A DNA stretch of 64,000 nucleotides from Lysobacter stagni (GCF_030053425.1 NZ_JASGBI010000001.1:1496001-1560000); one strand, 5' to 3'. Positions 9,049 to 17,653 are shown, counted from the first letter of the stretch. Made by a program: numbers and translations. Notes: generated by a model not told the origin, from the letters alone.

Positions 9049-10473
9049 GTGAAGCGCTACGAAGCCCTGGCTGACGACCTGGCCCGCTCGATCGGGACCG
9101 GGGTGTTCCGTCCCGGTGAGCGGCTGCCCTCGGTCCGCCAGACCTGTGCGGCCCGGCGGCTGAGCCCGTCCACGGTCTTCCAGGCGTACTACCTGCTGGA
9201 GGCCCGTGGCCTCATCGAGTCGCGGGCGCGCTCGGGTTACTACGTCGCCACCCAGGCGCCGCGGATGCCGCCCGAGCCCGAGCTGCCCTCCTGGCCCGAC
9301 GGGGATTCGCGCGAGGTCGACGTGAGCGACCTCGTCTTCGAGGTGCTCCAGTCGGCCATGCACCGCGAGGTGGTGCCCCTGGGCTCGGCCTTTCCCAGTC
9401 CGTTGCTGTATCCGCTCGACAAACTCGGGCGCGCGGTGGCCTCCGCGGCACACGATCTGGATCCGTGGAGCACCGTCGATGACCTGACCCCCGGGCTGGG
9501 CGAACTGCGGCGCCAGATCAGTCAGCGCTATCTCATGGACGGCATCGACGTGCCGGCCGAGGAGATCGTCATCACCAACGGCGCGCTGGAAGCGCTCAAC
9601 CTGAGCATCGCCGCGGTGACGAAGCCCGGCGATTCGGTCCTGGTCGAGTCGCCCTGTTTCTACGCGGTGCTGCAGTCGATCGAACGCAACGGCCTGCGCG
9701 CGCTGGAAGTGCCCACGCACCCGCGCGACGGCGTGGACCTGGACGCGCTGGAACGCGCCATCGTCCGCCACGCGCCACGTGCGTGTTGGCTGATGCCGAC
9801 CTTCCAGAACCCGCTTGGCGCGACGATGCCCGAGCCTGCCAAGCGTGCACTGGTGACGCTGTTGGCGGCGCACGGCATCGCGCTGGTCGAAGACGACGTC
9901 TACGCCGAACTGCACTTCGGCCCCAAACGGCCGCCGCCCGCGAAAGCATTCGACCGCGAGGGGCTGGTGATGCATTGCTCCTCGTTCTCCAAGTGCCTGG
10001 CGCCGGGCTATCGCATCGGATGGGTTGCCGCGGGGCGCTTCCGCGAAACCATCGCGCGCAACAAGCTCACCACCACGCTCAACACCAACGTGCCGGCGCA
10101 ACGCGCCATCAGCCGTTATCTTCAGCGCGGCGGCTACGACCGGCACCTCAGGCGCCTGCGCGCCACGCTTGCTGCGCAACAGGAACGTTATCTCGAGGCG
10201 GTGGGACGCTTCTTCCCGGAGGGCACGCGGGTCACGCGCGCCAGCGGCGGCTACTTCGCCTGGATCGAACTGCCCGAAGGCGCCGACACGCTCGCGCTGC
10301 AACGACAGGCCGTGCGCATGGGCATCAGCATCGCGCCGGGGCCCATCTTTTCCGCCAGTCGCGGTTTCGAGCGATGCCTGCGCCTCAACTACGGGCATCC
10401 GTTCGACGAACGCGCCGAGGATGCGATGCGCACGCTCGGTGCGCTGGCGTCGGATCAGGCCGTGCGCGGGTAA
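9049..10473 (+). CDS. MocR-family transcriptional regulator (GntR HTH fused to aminotransferase domain)
   Basis: This is a 474-residue fusion. Residues about 1-70 form a GntR winged-helix domain with the signature FRPGERLPSVRQTCAARRLSPSTV. The rest is a fold-type I aminotransferase domain with TFQNPLGATMP, VEDDVYAEL and the PLP-lysine segment SFSKCLAPGYRIGW. Such proteins sense PLP or its adducts and regulate vitamin B6, GABA or amino-acid genes, usually including a divergent neighbour. The start is GTG at 9049. The target here is not evident; the divergent gene encodes a small membrane protein. Confidence 0.9.
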   Translation: MKRYEALADDLARSIGTGVFRPGERLPSVRQTCAARRLSPSTVFQAYYLLEARGLIESRARSGYYVATQAPRMPPEPELPSWPDGDSREVDVSDLVFEVLQSAMHREVVPLGSAFPSPLLYPLDKLGRAVASAAHDLDPWSTVDDLTPGLGELRRQISQRYLMDGIDVPAEEIVITNGALEALNLSIAAVTKPGDSVLVESPCFYAVLQSIERNGLRALEVPTHPRDGVDLDALERAIVRHAPRACWLMPTFQNPLGATMPEPAKRALVTLLAAHGIALVEDDVYAELHFGPKRPPPAKAFDREGLVMHCSSFSKCLAPGYRIGWVAAGRFRETIARNKLTTTLNTNVPAQRAISRYLQRGGYDRHLRRLRATLAAQQERYLEAVGRFFPEGTRVTRASGGYFAWIELPEGADTLALQRQAVRMGISIAPGPIFSASRGFERCLRLNYGHPFDERAEDAMRTLGALASDQAVRG

Positions 10474-11849
10474 CGCGCGCCCGCGGCCTGCAGGTGCGGC
10501 GCGTAGGCGTCGAAGCACATCGCGATCACGCGCAGCATCAGCCGGCCGACCGGTGTGGCGACGATGCGCTCGGGCTCGATCCAGACCAGTCCATCGTCCT
10601 GCAATGGCTCAAGCCGACGCAGGCTGTCGGCGAAGTACTGTGCGAAGTCGATACCGTGCGCGCGCTGGATCGCGTCGATGGGCACTTCGCCCTGGCACAT
10701 CAGGCGCTGGATGACGTCCGAGCGCAGCTGGTCGTCGGGTGTGAGGCGCAGGCCGCGCCACACGGGAAGACGCGGCTGGTCGATCGCGCGCTCCCAGTCG
10801 GACAACTCGCAGGTGTTCTGGCTGACGCTGTCGCCGATGCGGCTGACCGCGCTGACGCCCAGGCCGATCAGATCGCCATCGGCGTGCGTGGTGTAGCCCA
10901 TGACATTGCGGTGCAGGCCGCCACGCGATTGCGCGAGTGCCAGGTCGTCGTCGGGCAGGGCGAAGTGGTCCATGCCGATGTGTACGTAACCGGCGTTCGT
11001 CAGGCTCTGGACCGCCAGCTGCAGCAGTTCCAGCTTCAGCTCCGGCGAGGGCAGGTCTTCGGTACGGATCTGCCGCTGCGGGCGGAACTGCTCGGGCAGG
11101 TGCGCGTAGCTGTACACCGCCAGCCGATGCGGGCGGGCGGCGATCAGCGTGTGCAGCGTGCGCGCGAAGCCCTCCAGCGTCTGCTTCGGCAGGCCGTAGA
11201 TGAGCTCGACGTCGACCGAACGCATGCCATGCCGATGGCAGGCGTCGATGATCGTCAGCGTGGTTTCGGGATCCTGGCCGCGGTTGACCGCGTCCTGTAC
11301 CGACGTGTCCAGATCCACCACGCCCAGGCTGGCGCGGTTGAACCCGGCGTCCACCAGCTCGGCCACGTCTTCCGGCGTGAGCTCGCGCGGATCCAGGTCG
11401 ATGGAGATATCGCCTTCCGCGGCGGGACTGAAGCGGAAATGGTCGCGCAGGTCCTGCAGCGTGGCGTGCAGCTGCGCAGGCGTGAGGAAGTTCGGCGTGC
11501 CGCCGCCGAAATGCAGCTGCACCACTTCGCGGTCGGGATCGAACAGCCCGGCCATCATCCCGATCTCGCGCCCCAGACGCGTGCGGTAGGGCTCGCTGCG
11601 CGAGCGGTCGCGCGTGATGACGCGGTTGCAGCCGCAGTGGAAGCAGGGGTTGGAGCAGAACGGGACGTGGACGTAGAGCGACAGGCGCCCGGGGATCGGG
11701 TCGCCATTGCTCTGCTGCGCCGCCTCCATCAGCTGCGCGGGACCGAAGCCGGTGCTGAACTGGGGTTCGGTGGGATACGAGGTGTAGCGCGGGCCCGGCC
11801 GATCGTAGCGACGCAGCAGTTCGGTGGGGAAGGGCGGCACGTTCGGCAT
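10455..11849 (-). CDS. hemN: Oxygen-independent coproporphyrinogen III dehydrogenase
   Basis: This 464-residue radical-SAM enzyme decarboxylates coproporphyrinogen III to protoporphyrinogen IX without oxygen. The [4Fe-4S] site is CSNPCFHCGC, with cysteines at about residues 65, 69 and 72. The family motifs LHFGGGTPNFL and DLDPRELT and the C-terminal HemN domain (FAQYFADSLRRLEPLQDDGLV) are present. It converges on the MocR gene with an 18-base overlap of the two 3' ends. An FNR-like box lies about 35-48 bases upstream, which fits anaerobic induction together with ccoN. Confidence 0.95.
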   Translation of the reverse strand: MPNVPPFPTELLRRYDRPGPRYTSYPTEPQFSTGFGPAQLMEAAQQSNGDPIPGRLSLYVHVPFCSNPCFHCGCNRVITRDRSRSEPYRTRLGREIGMMAGLFDPDREVVQLHFGGGTPNFLTPAQLHATLQDLRDHFRFSPAAEGDISIDLDPRELTPEDVAELVDAGFNRASLGVVDLDTSVQDAVNRGQDPETTLTIIDACHRHGMRSVDVELIYGLPKQTLEGFARTLHTLIAARPHRLAVYSYAHLPEQFRPQRQIRTEDLPSPELKLELLQLAVQSLTNAGYVHIGMDHFALPDDDLALAQSRGGLHRNVMGYTTHADGDLIGLGVSAVSRIGDSVSQNTCELSDWERAIDQPRLPVWRGLRLTPDDQLRSDVIQRLMCQGEVPIDAIQRAHGIDFAQYFADSLRRLEPLQDDGLVWIEPERIVATPVGRLMLRVIAMCFDAYAPHLQAAGARYPRTA

Positions 11850-11883
11850 CGACGCAGCCTATCGGCCCGGCCAGGCGCCTTTT

Positions 11884-11897
11884 TTGACCTGGATCAA
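11884..11897 (-). promoter_or_regulatory. FNR/ANR-like box upstream of hemN
   Basis: TTGACCTGGATCAA matches the FNR consensus TTGAT-N4-ATCAA with one change (C for T at the fifth position). It lies 35-48 bases upstream of the hemN start codon. It also sits between hemN and the divergent transglycosylase gene, but hemN is the expected target. Confidence 0.78.
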
Positions 11898-11948
11898 CTC
11901 ACGCCGCCCTTTCGCCCCCGTTCGAACGACGGGCCTAGAATCCGCGCC

Positions 11949-12746
11949 ATGGTTCTGACCCGCGCCCTCGCGGCAGTGCTGATGGTCTCGACGGTCTGCG
12001 TCGCCGGGAACGCGGCTGCGCGCAAGGTCTATCGCTGCGTGCGCGACGGCACGGTCAGTCTCTCCACCGCTCCGGAGCCGGGTTCACGTTGCCGGGCGCG
12101 CGAGATCGACGACAACGCCGCCGTGCTGCCCAATCTGTGGGGCACGGGCGAGGCCGTGAGCGGTGTGCTGTACGAACGCATGCAGGACGGCAAGCCCGTG
12201 TATGGCACGCGCAAGCTGCCCGGTTCCGTCAAGGTGCTGTCCTTCACCGTGCCCGCGCCGCCTGGCGAACCGGCACACGTGGGGCTGGGCAATGTCGGGC
12301 CGCCGCAGATCGAGCGCTACCCGAAGCAATTCCGCGCGGCGGCGAAGGCGACCGGCGTGGACGAAGCCTGGTTGCGCGCGATCGCGCATGCCGAAAGTGG
12401 ATTCGACGCGGCCGCCGTTTCGCCGAAGGGCGCGCAGGGCGTGATGCAGCTCATGCCCGAGACCAGTCGCGAGTACGGCGTCTCCGACCCCTTCTCGTAT
12501 GGCGAATCGATCATGGGCGGCGCGCGTCACCTGCGAGCACTGATGCGTCGCTACCGCAACGATCTGACGCTGGTCGCGGCGGCGTACAACGCCGGCATCG
12601 GCGCGGTCACACGTTACGGCGGCGTGCCGCCCTACCAGGAAACGCAGCAGTACGTGGCCAAGGTGCAGACGCTCTACGGGCGTTATCGCGTGGCGCTGGG
12701 CATGAAGCCCTTGCCCGTACCGCAGGCGGCTGCGTCGTCGCCGTAA
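11949..12746 (+). CDS. Lytic transglycosylase, SLT domain, with N-terminal DUF4124-like region
   Basis: This is a 265-residue secreted protein. A signal peptide (MVLTRALAAVLMVSTVCVAGNAAA) is followed by a short DUF4124-like segment (RKVYRCVRDGTVSLSTAP). The SLT-type domain has the catalytic glutamate at about 149 (AHAESGFDAAAVSPKGAQG), then VMQLMPETSREYGV and AAYNAGIGAVTRYGG. It cleaves peptidoglycan between MurNAc and GlcNAc in the periplasm. I took ATG 11949, which gives the signal peptide; the much longer upstream frame is antisense to hemN. Which turnover process it serves is not evident. Confidence 0.88.
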   Translation: MVLTRALAAVLMVSTVCVAGNAAARKVYRCVRDGTVSLSTAPEPGSRCRAREIDDNAAVLPNLWGTGEAVSGVLYERMQDGKPVYGTRKLPGSVKVLSFTVPAPPGEPAHVGLGNVGPPQIERYPKQFRAAAKATGVDEAWLRAIAHAESGFDAAAVSPKGAQGVMQLMPETSREYGVSDPFSYGESIMGGARHLRALMRRYRNDLTLVAAAYNAGIGAVTRYGGVPPYQETQQYVAKVQTLYGRYRVALGMKPLPVPQAAASSP

Positions 12747-12754
12747 GGGCGTTG

Positions 12755-13252
12755 TCAGGCCATCGACTTGGCGGCTTCGAATGGCAGGGTCGTGGCGCCG
12801 GCGCTCACGACCTGCGGTTCGATGCTGTCCAGGAACGGCTTCTCTCCGTCGAGCACGACAAGAATGCGACCGGCCTGGATCTCTGCATCGAACTTGCGGC
12901 GGATTGGATCGGGCAACGACGACCCCACCAGCGCCGATGCCCACGAACCCACCAGCGCACCGGCCACCGCCGCGGCCGCAGCGCCGGCCAGCGTCAGGCC
13001 GATCGGCGTGATGACGATGGCGGCCAGTCCGGCCAGCAGACCGGCCGCGCCGCCGTAACCCGCCCCGCGCAACGCGGCTGGCATCAGGTCGGTGTCGGCT
13101 TCCTTGCGTTCGTTGGGAATCTCTTCCAGCTCGATGTCGGAGCGGGCCACCAGCAGGATGTCGTCGTCGTTCACGCCCGCTGCGCGCGCGGCATCCATCA
13201 CCGACTGCGCGACCTCCAGGTTCGGCGTGCTGAACACATGGCGGATCTTCAT
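12755..13252 (-). CDS. Glycine-zipper membrane-associated protein of unknown function
   Basis: This is a 165-residue protein. The N-terminal domain (MKIRHVFSTPNLEVAQSVMD) reads like a ferredoxin-fold sensor domain seen in DUF1269-like stress proteins. A hydrophobic glycine/alanine-rich hairpin follows (GAGYGGAAGLLAGL through ALVGSWASALVGSSLPD), and then a second alpha/beta domain (RILVVLDGEKPFLDSIE). A strong AGGAGGAG ribosome site precedes ATG 13252. I know similar proteins only as hypothetical. Membrane insertion by the central hairpin is inferred from composition. Confidence 0.75.
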   Translation of the reverse strand: MKIRHVFSTPNLEVAQSVMDAARAAGVNDDDILLVARSDIELEEIPNERKEADTDLMPAALRGAGYGGAAGLLAGLAAIVITPIGLTLAGAAAAAVAGALVGSWASALVGSSLPDPIRRKFDAEIQAGRILVVLDGEKPFLDSIEPQVVSAGATTLPFEAAKSMA

Positions 13253-13415
13253 CGCTCCTCCTGCTGTGGATGGGGCTTCACGGCGGCGGAAAAATGTCGA
13301 CGTCGAGGACGCAAAGCTTTGTCCCGCGACGGTGACCGGGACGTGATGAGCGTGTGCATCGCGCCGCGTTCGCAGTGCTAAGGTGCGGACCATCCAGGCT
13401 TGCTGCGAGGTTCGC

Positions 13416-13916
13416 ATGAACGTTCCCATCCGGCTTGCATGCGCAGGCGTCGCGATCTCCGCCGCGCTGGTGCTGGTCGCATGCAAGGCGCCTGCGCCAC
13501 CGGCCGAGCCGACCGCAACGCAAGCACCGCAGGTCACCGCCGATACTTCCGAACATCCCGCGCGTTCCACCGACGTGCCCGCTCCGCAGGAACCTGGCGC
13601 GCCTGCCACGGTTGAACCCGCGGCCTTCGTCGACCGCGTGTGGCAGGTGACGGAGTCCAGCGCGGTGGAGCGCGGCACCACGTACGCGTTCCTGTCAGAC
13701 GGAACGCTGGTGATCGATTCACCCAACGGCACGCCGATGCGCGGCAAGTGGTCGTTCGAGAACGGCGCGCTGACGATGGTGGAAGAAGATATTCCGTACC
13801 GGATCGACATCCTGGAGCTGAGCGCCTCCACCTTCCGAATCCGCAGCCATAACCCGGGCGAACCGGTCGATATCGCGATGGCCGCGTCGCCCAACCATCC
13901 GCTGCCGAAGCCCTGA
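13416..13916 (+). CDS. Lipoprotein of unknown function
   Basis: This is a 166-residue protein with a lipoprotein signal peptide ending in the lipobox LVAC (cysteine near residue 23). A proline/alanine/threonine-rich linker follows, then a C-terminal beta-rich domain beginning AFVDRVWQVTESSAVERG and containing GKWSFENGALTMVEEDIPYRI. Xanthomonad genomes often encode such META/HslJ-like small domains, but I cannot assign it with confidence. It ends two bases before the CPXCG protein gene, so the two probably form an operon. Confidence 0.75.
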   Translation: MNVPIRLACAGVAISAALVLVACKAPAPPAEPTATQAPQVTADTSEHPARSTDVPAPQEPGAPATVEPAAFVDRVWQVTESSAVERGTTYAFLSDGTLVIDSPNGTPMRGKWSFENGALTMVEEDIPYRIDILELSASTFRIRSHNPGEPVDIAMAASPNHPLPKP

Positions 13917-13918
13917 CG

Positions 13919-14107
13919 ATGCTGCCCACTTCCGACGTGCAGTGCCCCTACTGCGGCGAGACCATCACGCTGCTGGTGGACACGTCCGTCGGCGCGCAGC
14001 AGTACATCGAGGACTGCCAGGTGTGCTGCCGGCCGATCATCGTTTCCGTGCGCGTGGACGAAGAGGGCGAACCGTGGGTGGACGTTGCCGCCGAGGACGA
14101 TGCCTGA
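13919..14107 (+). CDS. CPXCG motif-containing cysteine-rich protein
   Basis: This 62-residue protein begins with VQCPYCGETITLLVD and has a second pair of cysteines in EDCQVCCRPI. The four thiols form a probable zinc ribbon. This is the small CPXCG family found widely in gammaproteobacteria, with no established function. It follows the lipoprotein gene by two bases. The acidic C-terminus (VDEEGEPWVDVAAEDDA) is typical. Confidence 0.85.
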   Translation: MLPTSDVQCPYCGETITLLVDTSVGAQQYIEDCQVCCRPIIVSVRVDEEGEPWVDVAAEDDA

Positions 14108-14415
14108 TCGCGCGCAAACGTTTGCAGACCATGCGCGTTGACCATCCGCGTGGTGAAGGTTGTGTTGTGTTCATGCGGCGTGTGTCGATTCCATTCTCCG
14201 AAACAGGCGGCTCATCACATTCACGTATGTCACGTGTCACGCGTGGGCCGCGGTCCTAACGTCTGCCTAAATCCAGAGGGTTAAGACAACGTTGGTTTAA
14301 CCATTGCGCATTCCGGGACGTTCATGCAGGCGTGGTCATGGTGGTTTCGTGCGGTACGCAACGGCGATCTCGCCAATCCGCGCAGACTCATTCATTACCA
14401 GGAGAGAACCCCCGC
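14108..14415. other. Intergenic stretch with inverted repeats, no gene
   Basis: I see no credible gene here. The stretch carries a short inverted repeat GGTTAA (14279-14284) against TTAACC (14297-14302), plus clustered CACGTG-like words near 14220-14246. These could be regulatory for the downstream EF-hand gene, whose ribosome site AGGAGAGAA precedes its ATG. Confidence 0.4.
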
Positions 14416-14778
14416 ATGAGCATCCAGTCCCGCAAGCCGCTGATCGTCGTGGGCGCCCTCGTGGCGGCCCTGTCCGCCCCGCTCGCCTTCGCCCAGTCGT
14501 CGACCGCCAGCCCGACATCGCAGGATCCGGCGGCCGCCCATTCCAGTGCGTCGGCCTCGGGTGCGGCCAGCTCCGGCAAGAAGAGCTGGGCCGACGTCGA
14601 CCTCGACAAGAACGGTTCGCTGAGCAAGACCGAAGCCTCCGCCGTGCCGGCGCTGGGCCAGGTGTTCGACCAGGCTGATGCCGACGCCGACGGCGCGCTG
14701 ACGGCCGATGAATACAAGGCCTACGTCGCGAAGGCGCAGACCGGCGCGGGTGCCGGCGACCGCGGCGGCAAGCGCTGA
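14416..14778 (+). CDS. Secreted EF-hand calcium-binding protein
   Basis: This is a 120-residue protein with a signal peptide ending near AFAQ and a serine/alanine-rich linker. Two EF-hand loops follow: DLDKNGSLSKTE and DADADGALTADE. Such small periplasmic or secreted EF-hand proteins are common in Xanthomonadaceae, and their role is not established; calcium buffering or signalling is inference. A strong GC hairpin with a T tract follows 45 bases after the stop. The gene is monocistronic as far as can be seen. Confidence 0.85.
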   Translation: MSIQSRKPLIVVGALVAALSAPLAFAQSSTASPTSQDPAAAHSSASASGAASSGKKSWADVDLDKNGSLSKTEASAVPALGQVFDQADADADGALTADEYKAYVAKAQTGAGAGDRGGKR

Positions 14779-14822
14779 TCCACACTCCTTTACGGTACGT
14801 CGTGCACTGCACGACCTGGGAC

Positions 14823-14849
14823 GGGCGGCCTTCGGGCCGCCCTTTTTTT
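14823..14849 (+). terminator. Rho-independent terminator after the EF-hand gene
   Basis: An 8-bp perfect stem (GGGCGGCC with GGCCGCCC) closed by a TTCG tetraloop is followed by seven T residues. Confidence 0.92.
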
Positions 14850-14880
14850 GCGACGACGTCGGGCGCACTACACTAGGCGC

Positions 14881-15600
14881 ATGAGTGAACTCGCCCTGGT
14901 CGGCTTCGACGCCGACGACACGCTCTGGCGCAGCCAGGACTATTTCGACGAAGCGCAGCTGGAGTTCGAACGCATCGTCGGCAACTACGTCGACTTGCGC
15001 GACGCGCGCGTGCAGGAGCGCCTGTACGAAGTGGAGAAGCGCAACATCGCCATCTTCGGCTACGGCGTGAAGGGCATGGTGCTGTCGATGATCGAGGCGG
15101 CGGTGGACATCACCGCACAGCGCATCGTCGCCACGGACCTGCACCGCATCGTGCAGCTGGGCAAGGACCTGCTGCGCCATCCGGTCGAGTTGCTGCCGGG
15201 TGTGCGTGAAGCGGTGGAAGCCGTCGCCGCCGAACACGACGTGGTGCTCATCACCAAGGGCGATCTGTTCCACCAGGAAGCCAAGGTCCGCCAGTGCGGT
15301 TTTGCCAACCTGTTCCGCCGCATCGAGATCGTGAGCGAGAAGGACGTCTCCACCTACGCGCGCCTTCTGGAGGAGTTCGACCTGCCGGCCGGGCGCTTCG
15401 TGATGGTCGGCAACTCGTTGCGCTCGGACATCGCGCCAGTGCTGGAACTGGGCGGCTGGGGCATCCACGTGCCGTACCACACGACCTGGGGCCACGAGAA
15501 CGAAGCCGACGTCGCCGACGACGCGCCCCGCCTGCGCCGCATCGAAAGCGCGTACCAGTTGCCCGCGGCCGTGCGCGAGCTGGCCGCGCGGATCGGCTGA
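14881..15600 (+). CDS. HAD-family hydrolase
   Basis: This is a 239-residue HAD-superfamily phosphatase. Motif I, FDADDTLW, lies at residues about 9-16 (nucleophile and acid/base aspartates). Motif II is probably VLITKGD, and motif III/IV lies around FVMVGNSLRSDIAPVLELGGWGIHVP. An alpha-helical cap sits between motifs I and II. Family members dephosphorylate small metabolites; the substrate cannot be told from sequence. ATG 14881 is chosen because it lies just before the conserved N-terminus. Neighbouring genes give no pathway clue. Confidence 0.85.
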   Translation: MSELALVGFDADDTLWRSQDYFDEAQLEFERIVGNYVDLRDARVQERLYEVEKRNIAIFGYGVKGMVLSMIEAAVDITAQRIVATDLHRIVQLGKDLLRHPVELLPGVREAVEAVAAEHDVVLITKGDLFHQEAKVRQCGFANLFRRIEIVSEKDVSTYARLLEEFDLPAGRFVMVGNSLRSDIAPVLELGGWGIHVPYHTTWGHENEADVADDAPRLRRIESAYQLPAAVRELAARIG

Positions 15601-15726
15601 ACGCGATCCCCAACGGCGGATAAGCGGCACCCGGCAACCCCGGCCGGATTAAAAAATCATTCACCTGAGGCGCCGCATCGTGGCTTCCAGAGCCCGCGGG
15701 GTGCGGGCGATCAGGGAGAGACGAAC

Positions 15727-16179
15727 ATGGCCACGGTCACGACACGATGGGTTGCCCCGATGGTGCTCGCCGCCGGACTCGGCATCGCCGCGATGGCGCC
15801 GGCTCCGGCGCGCGCCGATGACAACTGGGCGCGGGTCGTCGTCGATATCGCCGACGTGATCTACCACGGCGGCGCGCCGTACTACCGCTACGACCACGGC
15901 TACCGCGACCGCCTGATCGTGGTGCACGACTACCGCGGCCGTCCGTCCTATTACCGCAACGTGTATCGCGCCGGCCCTCCGTACGGAAACGCCTACGGCT
16001 ACTGGAACGGTCCCGGTCGCGGCAAATGCAACAAGCACGGCCGCTGCAGCACGCATTACTACGACGCCCGCTACGACCGACGTTACGATCGCGGGTACTA
16101 CACCGACCGCCATCACGACCACCACGACCGTTACGACCGGGATGACCGGTACGATCGTCGTTGGCGCGATGACGACTGA
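15727..16179 (+). CDS. Secreted Tyr/Arg/Asp/His-rich protein of unknown function
   Basis: This is a 150-residue protein with a signal peptide cut near APARADD. The mature chain is rich in tyrosine, arginine, histidine and aspartate, and its low-complexity tail (RYDRRYDRGYYTDRHHDHHDRYDRDDRYD) is mostly DRY-type repeats. I recognise no catalytic domain. Comparable small periplasmic proteins are scattered in Xanthomonadaceae as hypotheticals. The gene after it, also secreted, starts 17 bases downstream, so the two may be co-transcribed. Confidence 0.72.
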   Translation: MATVTTRWVAPMVLAAGLGIAAMAPAPARADDNWARVVVDIADVIYHGGAPYYRYDHGYRDRLIVVHDYRGRPSYYRNVYRAGPPYGNAYGYWNGPGRGKCNKHGRCSTHYYDARYDRRYDRGYYTDRHHDHHDRYDRDDRYDRRWRDDD

Positions 16180-16196
16180 CGGACAGGAGGCATTCG

Positions 16197-16868
16197 ATGG
16201 GAACGATGCGGGCAACCTGGACATCGCGATGGGCTGCGCTGTTCGTCGCCGCCGCGGCCACCTTCGGTTTCGGCAGCGCGTCCGCGCAGGACTACAGCTT
16301 CGGCTGGAATCCGCGCAGCGGCGACGTGTGGGTGGATACGTGGCTGTCGGACGTCAACCGCTACGGCGCGCGCTACCGCGATCCGTTCGTCGACGAGATG
16401 GTCCGCTACTACGGCGCGCCGCGCGACCTGGTGACCGGGCTGCTCGTCGATCGTCGCTGGGCGCCGGGCGACGTGTACTTCGCCTGCGCCATCGCATCGA
16501 CCATCGGCCGGCCGTGTCGCTATGTCGCAGACATCTGGGAGCGCGACCACGGCCAGGGTTGGGGCGAAGTGGCCAAGGGACTGGGCATCAAGCCGGGTTC
16601 GCCGGAATTCCATCGCCTGAAGAAGGGCTTCGTGCCCAGCTACGACCGCTGGGGGCGTTCGATCACCCTGGACCCGCAACTGCAGCGCGACTTCCCGGGG
16701 CGCGGCAAGGGGGCGCAGGACAAGGCCAAGCCGGTGCACGCTGGCGCATCGACCAAGACGCCAGCCGCCGCCAAGCCCGCGGGAAACAGCAAGGGCAATC
16801 CCGGCAATCCAGGCAAGGGCAGCGCAAAGGACAAGGGAAACAACAAGGGAAGCGGCAAGGGCCACTAG
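16197..16868 (+). CDS. Secreted protein with lysine/glycine-rich tail, unknown function
   Basis: This is a 223-residue protein with a signal peptide ending near SASAQD. The conserved globular part (FGWNPRSGDVWVDTWLSDVN to WGEVAKGLGIKPGSPEFHRLKKGF) is found in hypothetical periplasmic proteins. Its last 60 residues are low-complexity Lys/Gly/Asn/Pro. I do not recognise a function. It follows the Tyr-rich secreted gene and ends about 30 bases before a terminator hairpin. Confidence 0.75.
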   Translation: MGTMRATWTSRWAALFVAAAATFGFGSASAQDYSFGWNPRSGDVWVDTWLSDVNRYGARYRDPFVDEMVRYYGAPRDLVTGLLVDRRWAPGDVYFACAIASTIGRPCRYVADIWERDHGQGWGEVAKGLGIKPGSPEFHRLKKGFVPSYDRWGRSITLDPQLQRDFPGRGKGAQDKAKPVHAGASTKTPAAAKPAGNSKGNPGNPGKGSAKDKGNNKGSGKGH

Positions 16869-16899
16869 GCTCGCAGCGCATCCACACGATGCAGTCCCG

Positions 16900-16921
16900 C
16901 GGCGGCTTCGGCCGCCGTTTT
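16900..16921 (+). terminator. Rho-independent terminator
   Basis: A 7-bp stem CGGCGGC/GCCGCCG with a TTCG loop is followed by TTTT. It closes the pair of secreted-protein genes. Confidence 0.82.
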
Positions 16922-16957
16922 CGTGCGCGTCGATGATCGGCTGCCTATCATGAGGGC

Positions 16958-17440
16958 ATGAACAACCCCGCCGTCCGCATTGCCGATTACGCGCCGCGCT
17001 GGCGCGAGGATTTCGCCCGTCTCAACATCGAATGGCTGGAGCGCTGGTTCACGGTCGAGCCCATCGACCGCGAAGTGCTCGGCGATCCGGAGCGCCACAT
17101 CCTGGCCCACGGCGGTCATGTGCTGTTCGCCATCGACGCGGAGGATCGCGTCGTCGGCACGGTGGCCCTCAAGCGCGAATCCGACGGCGTCTACGAGCTG
17201 ACCAAGATGGCGGTTACGCCGGAGGCACGTGGACTGGGCGTCGGTCGCAAGCTCATGGAAGGTGCACTGCAGGCGTTCCGTGCACGCGGCGGACGCGAAC
17301 TGTTCCTGGAATCCAGCAGCAAGCTGGGCCCGGCGCTGGCGCTGTACGAAAGCGTCGGCTTCCGCCATCGCCCGGCGCCGCGTCCCGGCTCGCACTACGT
17401 GCGCGCCGACGTGTACATGGTCTGGGAACCGGAAGGCTGA
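16958..17440 (+). CDS. GNAT-family N-acetyltransferase
   Basis: This is a 160-residue GCN5-related acetyltransferase. The acetyl-CoA binding motif A is clear: MAVTPEARGLGVGRKLM near residues 87-103. It is followed by motif B, LFLESSSKLGPALALYESVGF. The N-terminus (NPAVRIADYAPRWREDFARLN) is typical of the GNAT proteins that often neighbour dusA. The substrate is unknown. It is the last intact core gene before the island insertion. Confidence 0.88.
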   Translation: MNNPAVRIADYAPRWREDFARLNIEWLERWFTVEPIDREVLGDPERHILAHGGHVLFAIDAEDRVVGTVALKRESDGVYELTKMAVTPEARGLGVGRKLMEGALQAFRARGGRELFLESSSKLGPALALYESVGFRHRPAPRPGSHYVRADVYMVWEPEG

Positions 17441-17560
17441 CCGTTCCGGCCGGCGATCCTTTGCATTCCTCTTCGCCTGGACGCATGAGCCGGCGCCGCT
17501 GATCGACGTGCCGCGCAGCCGGCGTTCAGGGTGCCGGTGGGCGGACGGTAGAATGCGCCC

Positions 17561-17653
17561 ATGCACCTGATCGACCCCACCGCCCTGCGCTTGTCCGTCG
17601 CTCCGATGATGGACTGGACGGAAGGCATTATAAATCAATATTTTATGAATTGA
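17561..17653 (+). pseudogene. dusA: Displaced original 5' end of dusA (attL side)
   Basis: The first 20 codons encode MHLIDPTALRLSVAPMMDWT, the normal N-terminus of a DusA tRNA-dihydrouridine synthase. At the att core the reading frame runs into island sequence and adds EGIINQYFMN before a stop. The rest of dusA lies 29.8 kb away at 47421, joined to an island-derived start. This fragment keeps the original chromosomal start region and presumably the promoter. Whether the 30-residue peptide is made is unknown. Confidence 0.85.
17606..17619 (+). repeat. Left att core (attL)
   Basis: ATGATGGACTGGAC, identical to 47421-47434. It lies in the conserved dusA segment encoding MMDW, the usual crossover region of dusA-specific integrases. 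Confidence 0.88.

Noticed and set aside
9783..11948. Upstream extension of the lytic transglycosylase frame
   Set aside because: It runs antisense through hemN and in another frame through the MocR gene; the signal peptide at 11949 marks the real start.
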